Assembly: GCF_002234675.1 (NCBI RefSeq)
Contig: NC_019864.2
Span: forward strand, 20,276,582 to 20,340,581
Source of the DNA: Oryzias latipes
Lineage: Eukaryota > Chordata > Actinopteri > Beloniformes > Adrianichthyidae
DNA: 64,000 bases
Reading direction: 5' to 3'
The notes under the pieces are model-generated. The model saw only the letters and a list, made by a program, of their open reading frames with translations. It searched no databases and had not been told where the DNA came from. Position numbers and translations under genes: made by a program. Positions 13,501-64,000 of this stretch are shown in pieces; position 1 is the stretch's first letter, and every line of letters begins with the position of its first letter.

Positions 13501-14613
13501 TAAAGCAAAAAAACAAAACAGACAAACTGCCCAAAAACTATGCAACTAGTCATGCTACCGTTAAAGAAGGGGAGAAAATTGAGTACACATGGCAGATAAC
13601 AAACAAACAAACAAAAAATGCTGAATCCATACACTTTTTCTTTTAAATATAAATATGTATCTACAGTATAATTATATGAACTGATACAAATTAGTAAACT
13701 ATTGGCTGAATAACAATTTTCTGTCTATACTAAACTCCAAATACAACTGCAGATTTATGTTTTCCTTTATTTGTTTATTCTCTGCAACTCAGACTTTTTT
13801 GCTGTAATAATCTATATTTAGATACATATATATTGTAAATATTTAGATACATATAAACAGTTATATCTGTGATAAATCTATATCTATATATAGATATATA
13901 TAGATATAGATATTTGTGTATATATAAAGCATTTAATTATTTATATATAACTCCCTTTAGAAAAAAAACAAAGAAATTTAATATGAAAAAAGCCACGAGT
14001 GTTGGTTAAACATTCTCCAAATATGTTAGATAGCACAGTCTGGGTACCAAGGCAGATGGGTTTTCTCCTTCTGTGGAGCTCCACCTCAAGTCTCCAGTTT
14101 AGAACTGACAGCAGGTATACAGCAGGCACACCTTGTTAGAGCCGTGCCGGTACTTTTTCCGTTGCAGTGTTTCTCACTGTGGATTTCTTAATAAATTATT
14201 TTCAAAGGCAACTGAGCTTTGTGTTTGAATCAGAAACACATACTCCTGCTCTTTTGCTTCAACTGCTTAAAGCTTGGAGGGCCTTTGTCTGAGTGGGTGA
14301 GAGATAAAAATGGTCAAATGAAAAAGAAAATAGCCAATTTTCAAGCAGCCAATCTTCTCAAGTAAACTGATCATATCAGACAATTTGATTCCTTTAAAAA
14401 TATCCATATTTCAATTTTCAGCTTTGAACTAAATGTTATGTTAAGTGTTAAGCAGAGCATTAATGCAGAGTGACAATGTAAAAGTCTTTCATACTAAACA
14501 TAAAAGCAGCTGGAGCAAAAGAGGAGCAGTCTGTACTGTTTTTCTCATTTTTTTCAGCTCTACACCTCCCCATCTTTCTTTTCTCCAACTGTTGCTCTGT
14601 CTCAGGGCAGGGG
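10517..14613 (-). other. Probable long shank3 3' UTR
   Basis: No exon of another gene is visible between the shank3 stop and about 10.5 kb. A minus-strand AATAAA lies at 10522-10517. Other possible signals occur closer to the stop, for example near 12830, so the true length is open. It holds a T19 run near 12317-12335, a Pumilio-type site at 12261-12268, and an AT-rich self-complementary strip at 13800-13925. Confidence 0.4.
12261..12268 (-). promoter_or_regulatory. Pumilio-type element in the shank3 3' UTR
   Basis: On the minus strand this reads TGTAAATA, the core Pumilio recognition sequence. Eight-base matches are common in AT-rich sequence, so this is only a candidate. Confidence 0.25.
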
Positions 14614-59223
<44,610 letters not shown>

Positions 59224-60519
59224 CTGACAGAGGGAGACAGAAGAGTCTTCATTAATAGAGTGCTGTAATGAAACAAAAGTGACTGTCATCAGATATTCTG
59301 TTGGCAAGATGCAGGAAAAAATGTCAAGATTAAAGATAAAAGCTTAATAAATTCTTTACTGCTTACATAGTAAAGTTGAAAAACATAAGTAGCAGAGAGA
59401 ACAGGAAGTAAAAAAGTTACTTTGCATGCTCACACAATGTATGAAACAGAAAAGTCTTCAGGGTGTAGAGAAAAATATTTCAACTTTTTCTTTAAAATAT
59501 AACCAAGAAATTCCTGAAAATTCCTTTAAAAAGGGAAAGTTTAAACATTGTCATAGTTTAGTTCATATTGATCCTTCCTACAGGAATAATCCACTACTTA
59601 TTTTTCCTGCATTTATCTGTTTTCCCAGTAAGCTAACAGACACACCCACTCACACACTCCTCAGATATCACCAGCTGGAGCTGAGGTTTTACATGAGAGA
59701 GCCTCTCTTCTAAACTGGTTGCTAGGATACGCCAGTGTGATGTTGCAGCCAGCAGACAGCCTGTTAAATGATGTACTCTACTTCCTTTAGGCTATACTTC
59801 AAATCTGGCATGGAAACATTTCTAAGTGATGTGACCTGAGGCAGTGTGCAAACATCTTACTTTCATTCAAATTAAAAGATCAGAGAAAAGAGAATGTTGT
59901 ATGGATATGAAAAAATAATAACAGTTCCTAACAAAGTAGATGTTCTTAATGTCCTATTTCAAACATCATCTGTTTCTCAAACCACATGCTTTGTTGACAG
60001 TGAGCGCTCAAGTTTCTCCTGGTAACGGAAACTTAACCTTTAACCTTAAAGTCAATTATCAGGTTCAAAGATGGTGCCTTTGTAATACATTTTTTTTCCA
60101 CAGTGTTGCTCAATAACATGGATGACTTAATGTAAATTAAAAATATTTACATTCATGCTGCCTGATTAGAAATTACCCAAATTCAAATGTAGTTAGCTCC
60201 AAAATCCAGATGGATGTCTAAACAAATTACTTTTCTGATCATTTCATTCAGGCTCTGTGAAAAGAAGCTTTCTTAATGTCACACAGCAACGTCAGTCAGC
60301 TCTCCCAAAACATAAAATACTACACACCAAGAAATCAGGTTTATAGCTAATCTTCTACTCTAGTCAAAATCAAACCTGGTTTTCTTTCCTTTACCAGCCC
60401 ATGTCAGCCACCTACTGTACAGTTGGAGAGTGCCAAATGTCTTAATGTGCTAAATTTAGCAAATTTCTCCTCCATGATCAATTTTCTATCCCTCGGGCCT
60501 TCCATAAATTAAATGGGAT

Positions 60520-60690
60520 GTCATCCCCAGCCAGCAAGGTCATGTGGGCCCCATATGGTTTACAAGTGGGCAGAAAAGGCGGGCCCTGAATGGGTTCGTC
60601 TGCAGTTTCTGTGGTGGCCCCACCTGTCTTTGCCCACACTGGCCCTACTATATGAGTAGGGAGCCGACCATATAGGTTTAAACCACCCAT
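60520..60690. repeat. GGGCCC-rich degenerate repeat
   Basis: Several variants of a 'gggcccnnnatatgg' word occur in both orientations ('gtgggccccatatggtttac', 'cgggccctgaatggg', 'tggccccacctg', 'ccgaccatataggtttaaacc'). This type is common in fish genomes. Confidence 0.45.
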
Positions 60691-60694
60691 GCCT

Positions 60695-60935
60695 CACTAC
60701 CAAATCCGGTTCACTGATTGGTAAAATTCATCTGCTTTACCTTCAAACGCACATCAGTGTTCATGCGTATTGTGTGTAGAGCCGATAACAGTCGTAGAAA
60801 CTTGCGTAGCTACACGTGAGCGCGAGAGTTTTAAATGTGGAAGCCCAAAATGTACATTTACATAGACTTCTTATTAAAAGTGGTCACTTGAACGCGGATT
60901 GCCGAGGGCCGTGTAAACGTAGCTTTAGGCAGAAT
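60695..60935. mobile_element. Dispersed repeat family 2, partial copy
   Basis: It shares with 54350-54572 the order 'actaccaaatccg', 'gtgtagagcc', 'gtcgtagaaacttg', 'gtgg/catttac' and 'aacgtagctttagg'. Confidence 0.5.
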
Positions 60936-62153
60936 CTGAATTCTTCCCCTACCCCTCCGGCTCTGACTTAGTGCAAAGTTTAGCACTTAGTTCTTCGGCA
61001 AGGGTAATATATATTTTTTAAAAATATCATGTTTTGTCCCAATTCTCTGACCTGGCTTCATACATTTAAAGGTTAGAAGAGGTGTTGTTTGTATGTTTGA
61101 AAATGAAGTCTTTATGAAATAAATGTCTGCGTTTAGGAGTAGTATTATAATCACCAGATCACCAGACGTGAGTCTGGCTACACATGTTTACAGTGAAATT
61201 GTTTTCCATTTGTCACAAGCTGCGTTTTTATATTGACTATGAAATCGTGCAAATTGGATTTGCGATAATAAAGTCGGCTAATGGCAACACGACGATTTTG
61301 AAAAAACTTGCATTTATTGAAAAAAAAGAAAGCTTTTTTGCCGCTACCATCGTACCGACTTTAAAAAGCTTCACTTGCAAATAGAAGTTGTGTAAAGTTG
61401 CCTACATCCAAGTAAAAAATTTAACAATGGTTTGGTTGGGATGGAGTGAATTGTTAAAAATAAATTCTTCCTTATTTAATTTTGTTCAAGGGCAAAGGTT
61501 TGTTTAAACACGCTACTAAAAACCCAAATTGTTTACTTTGCTATGTAGCACTGTCATTCTGGGGTGAATAAAGTGAGAGTGGAGTTCATATGGCAATCAA
61601 CACCTCAGCTGGACAGCAGCGTTTAACAACACAGCCTGCAATTAATCATGCTGGGGTGTAATCACCTTCACAGGGAAGCAGGGTTTAACAAAGATTTAGC
61701 ACAAGCTGACATGCATTCATACACAAAATCACACACAAAGTCTCACATGAAAACAACTCTTGGGCAAATGTTTCCACTGAGGAGATTCAGGCGTTTTTTG
61801 ATATGGAGCAGCTCATTCGTTATGAGTGAATAAACTAAAGACTAAACTCTACAAAATTAATATTTAAGGGTGATGATAAGCAACTTTTCTTCACAATGAG
61901 TTTATGTTCAGCTTAAGAGATACATGAGACACTAATTCAGCGCTGCAACAGCATGCAATGTTTACTAATGAAACTTCATATCCAGTGATTTATGTAGCAT
62001 GTTTTTTTGTTTTTGTTTTTAATGTGAAAGAATAGCGACAGCTAAATAAAAGAAATGCAGCATTTATCAAAACATTTTACATCTAAGTAGTCAGCATTGG
62101 TGAAATTTTGCGTCATCTTCAAAGTTATCTAGTAACAAAGATGGAGGTTTAGT

Positions 62154-62442
62154 CCACCCATCCATCCATCTTAGCCCGCTGTATCCCTTTTGGGGTGACT
62201 GGAGCCAACCCAAAAGCTGTTGAGTAAAGGTGGGATACACCCTGAACAGGTCACAGGTCCATTGCAGGGCCACACACTCATATGCACACAAATGTGCAAT
62301 GAAGAGTTAGCAATTAACTTATAAAGCGTGCTTTTGGACTGTGGGAGACGGCTAGTATGTATGGGGGAACTCGCAAACTTCACACAGAAAGGTCAGAGCC
62401 GGGTTTCAAACTAGGGACTTCTTACGCTAACCACTGTTCCAC
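62154..62442 (+). repeat. Common teleost interspersed repeat
   Basis: It contains the well-known phrases 'catccatccatctta', 'cccttttggggtgactggag', 'cattgcagggccacacactc', 'ttttggactgtgggag' and 'ctaaccactgttccac'. It is copy 2 of the family at 57463-57672. I cannot name its class with certainty. Confidence 0.6.
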
Positions 62443-63886
62443 TAGTTCGTTGGAGCTTTAGTGACTACTTAAAGGATATTTTATCACAATTTTAAAGGCT
62501 TTATAGCAAATAAACAACGAATCAACACATACTGACATCTGACATGGATATATTGTTATGGATCCGCCCATTCTTTTAACACTCACAAATCGGTCACATT
62601 AAAAAAAGAAAAAAACTATGTAAATCTATGTAGATGTTGTAAATTAACACTGCATGCTGATGTAGCACTGGATCATTTCTTTTTAGCTAAACATAAACCA
62701 ATCACATTAAAAACAGTTAAGAAATAGACTCTTAATGTTTTTATATACATAAATGTGTGATAGATACTCAGCCCTTTGCTTCTCACACCCTGAGGATGAG
62801 CTGCTCCTTGTCGGCTCCACCTAGATGAATCCTTTCCATCAATGGTGTGTTCATGGTGTGATTTTTTGTGTAGGAATATATAAGCATATCAACATGTGGT
62901 AAATCTTTTTAGAAAAGGAAATTTAAAAAGTTAAAGAAGAAAAAACAGCAGATTTTTTTAATTAGTCAAATTAATTCGTTCAAGAAACAAAAAAAAAAGA
63001 TGAGATGGAATAGTTTGGAATAAATTGACTCAACTAAGCATGACCACATTTGCAAATGTAAAGTGGATTAAAGCTCTTCATCTAAGAAAACTGTTAGGAG
63101 TTTCTCTTATTTTTATACTTTTTGACCATTTCGGATCAAAGGAACATAACAGATGCATTTTGAATGTACCTAGTGATGAATTTATCTGCATGATAAAGAA
63201 ACAAATAAACCTACATCTATTTACATGTATTTTGCATAACAAGCTAAGGCCTCATTCACAAAAAGACATTGTGTGGGTTGCAACAGTGCAACAGTAAATC
63301 CGTGTTCTGCACACAAGCAGTACCTGGGAGTTTTCACGGACACCAAATGTAACGATTTTGTTTAAACCAAATATTTGAACATTTTTATTTATGCAAACAG
63401 AAAAAAAAACATTAAAACACTTCTTTTCCTGTGAGCTTTTACAGAAATGACAGTGAAGGGATGCATTTAAAATGCAAACACGCACAGCATACAGGGTACT
63501 TTCTGTCTTTGAAAGCCTCGCAAATTCTGTTGGAAACAGCTTGTTTCCCGCGGTTGACTGTTCAACATCTCACAGACCCATTAGAGGAAATGACACATGT
63601 TCCAAGCACAAGGTATGATCAGAAAGGGATGGAAGCATTACTGAATGAGACAAAGGGAACACAGCAAAAAGAGGCTCCCATTCAAGCGCTGACAGAGGGA
63701 GAGAAGAGAATCAGAGAGATACACAGACACAGCTGACAAAGGGAGAGATGTGTTTCAACAGATGCCTGGTTATTCATGACTTATCAAGACGCCAGCTGTC
63801 TTCCGAACAGTCTAGTACAGCATTGTTCTGTACCTGTGTGTTACTTCTTTGCCTTGCCCTTGCTTCAATCAGTCACAACTCCTGGT

Positions 63887-63924
63887 CTATAAATAGCATC
63901 AGTGAGGATGCAGAGCTATTTATA
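63887..63924. promoter_or_regulatory. MEF2/TATA inverted pair
   Basis: CTATAAATAG at 63887-63896 is a perfect MEF2 site and also contains TATAAATA. TATAAATAGC at 63888-63897 and GCTATTTATA at 63915-63924 are exact inverted copies. CACGCCCCGCC (Sp/KLF-type) follows at 63932-63942, just upstream of the minus-strand TATA. Confidence 0.4.
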
Positions 63925-64000
63925 CTCCTGGCACGCCCCGCCTGCACGCTTGGATGCTTGCTTGGATTTGAGTCCTTCATTCAATTTTCCCTTCTATCCG

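Larger units (their letters stand above)
59224..64000 (-). other. shank3 intron running to the window edge
   Basis: The exon for the first half of SH3 was not found, so this is probably intron throughout. It holds repeats at 60520-60935 and 62154-62442 and a TATA/MEF2 inverted pair at 63887-63924. The remainder is AT-rich. Confidence 0.6.

Noticed and set aside
13800..13925. Hairpin RNA in the AT-rich palindromic strip
   Set aside because: It is TA/GATA low-complexity sequence, where self-complementarity is expected by chance.
62154..62442. tRNA-like B-box or SINE promoter in the repeat
   Set aside because: The 'gggtttcaaac' word resembles a B box, but there is no A box at the right distance and no cloverleaf.

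Overview
This is a window of a vertebrate nuclear genome, almost certainly a ray-finned (teleost) fish. The genes have short GT-AG introns. The introns and spacers are AT-rich and full of microsatellites, hAT-like and TA-flanked MITE-like elements and other repeats of a kind common in teleosts. The gene set matches the segment that carries SHANK3 and RABL2B at the end of human chromosome 22q. I cannot name the species. No bacterial features (operons, CRISPR arrays, insertion sequences) are present.

Layout. Positions 1-1250 hold a small four-exon plus-strand gene I do not recognise (131 aa). Positions 2112-4176 hold odf3b/cimap1b (outer dense fibre/SHIPPO family, six coding exons), with an RFX X-box just upstream. 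Positions 7010-9712 hold rabl2, a ciliary Rab-like GTPase in eight coding exons; its second coding intron has U12-type (minor spliceosome) signals. From about 10.5 kb to the right edge lies shank3 on the minus strand. Its probable 3' UTR runs 10.5-14.6 kb, the SAM exon is at 14614-15178, the giant proline-rich exon at 22333-24431, further proline-rich and micro-exons at 24.5-27.4 kb, the PDZ exons at 31-33.5 kb, a linker exon at 36.0 kb and an SH3 exon at 59.2 kb. The first part of SH3 and the ankyrin repeats were not found and probably lie beyond 64000. The twelve shank3 exons join in frame with no break (1353 residues before the stop).

Biology. The left side (odf3b, rabl2) is a pair of cilium/sperm-tail genes with RFX-type motifs. 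The right side is the postsynaptic scaffold shank3, which converges on rabl2. The long shank3 introns hold most of the interesting noncoding signals: two X-boxes, one next to a possible internal first exon; a MEF2/TATA inverted pair; an 11-bp hairpin; and many transposon copies. These include a five-copy family that carries a short decayed reading frame, and a hAT element that keeps a piece of BED-finger transposase.

All gene calls come from reading frames, splice sites and recalled family sequence. No database search was run.
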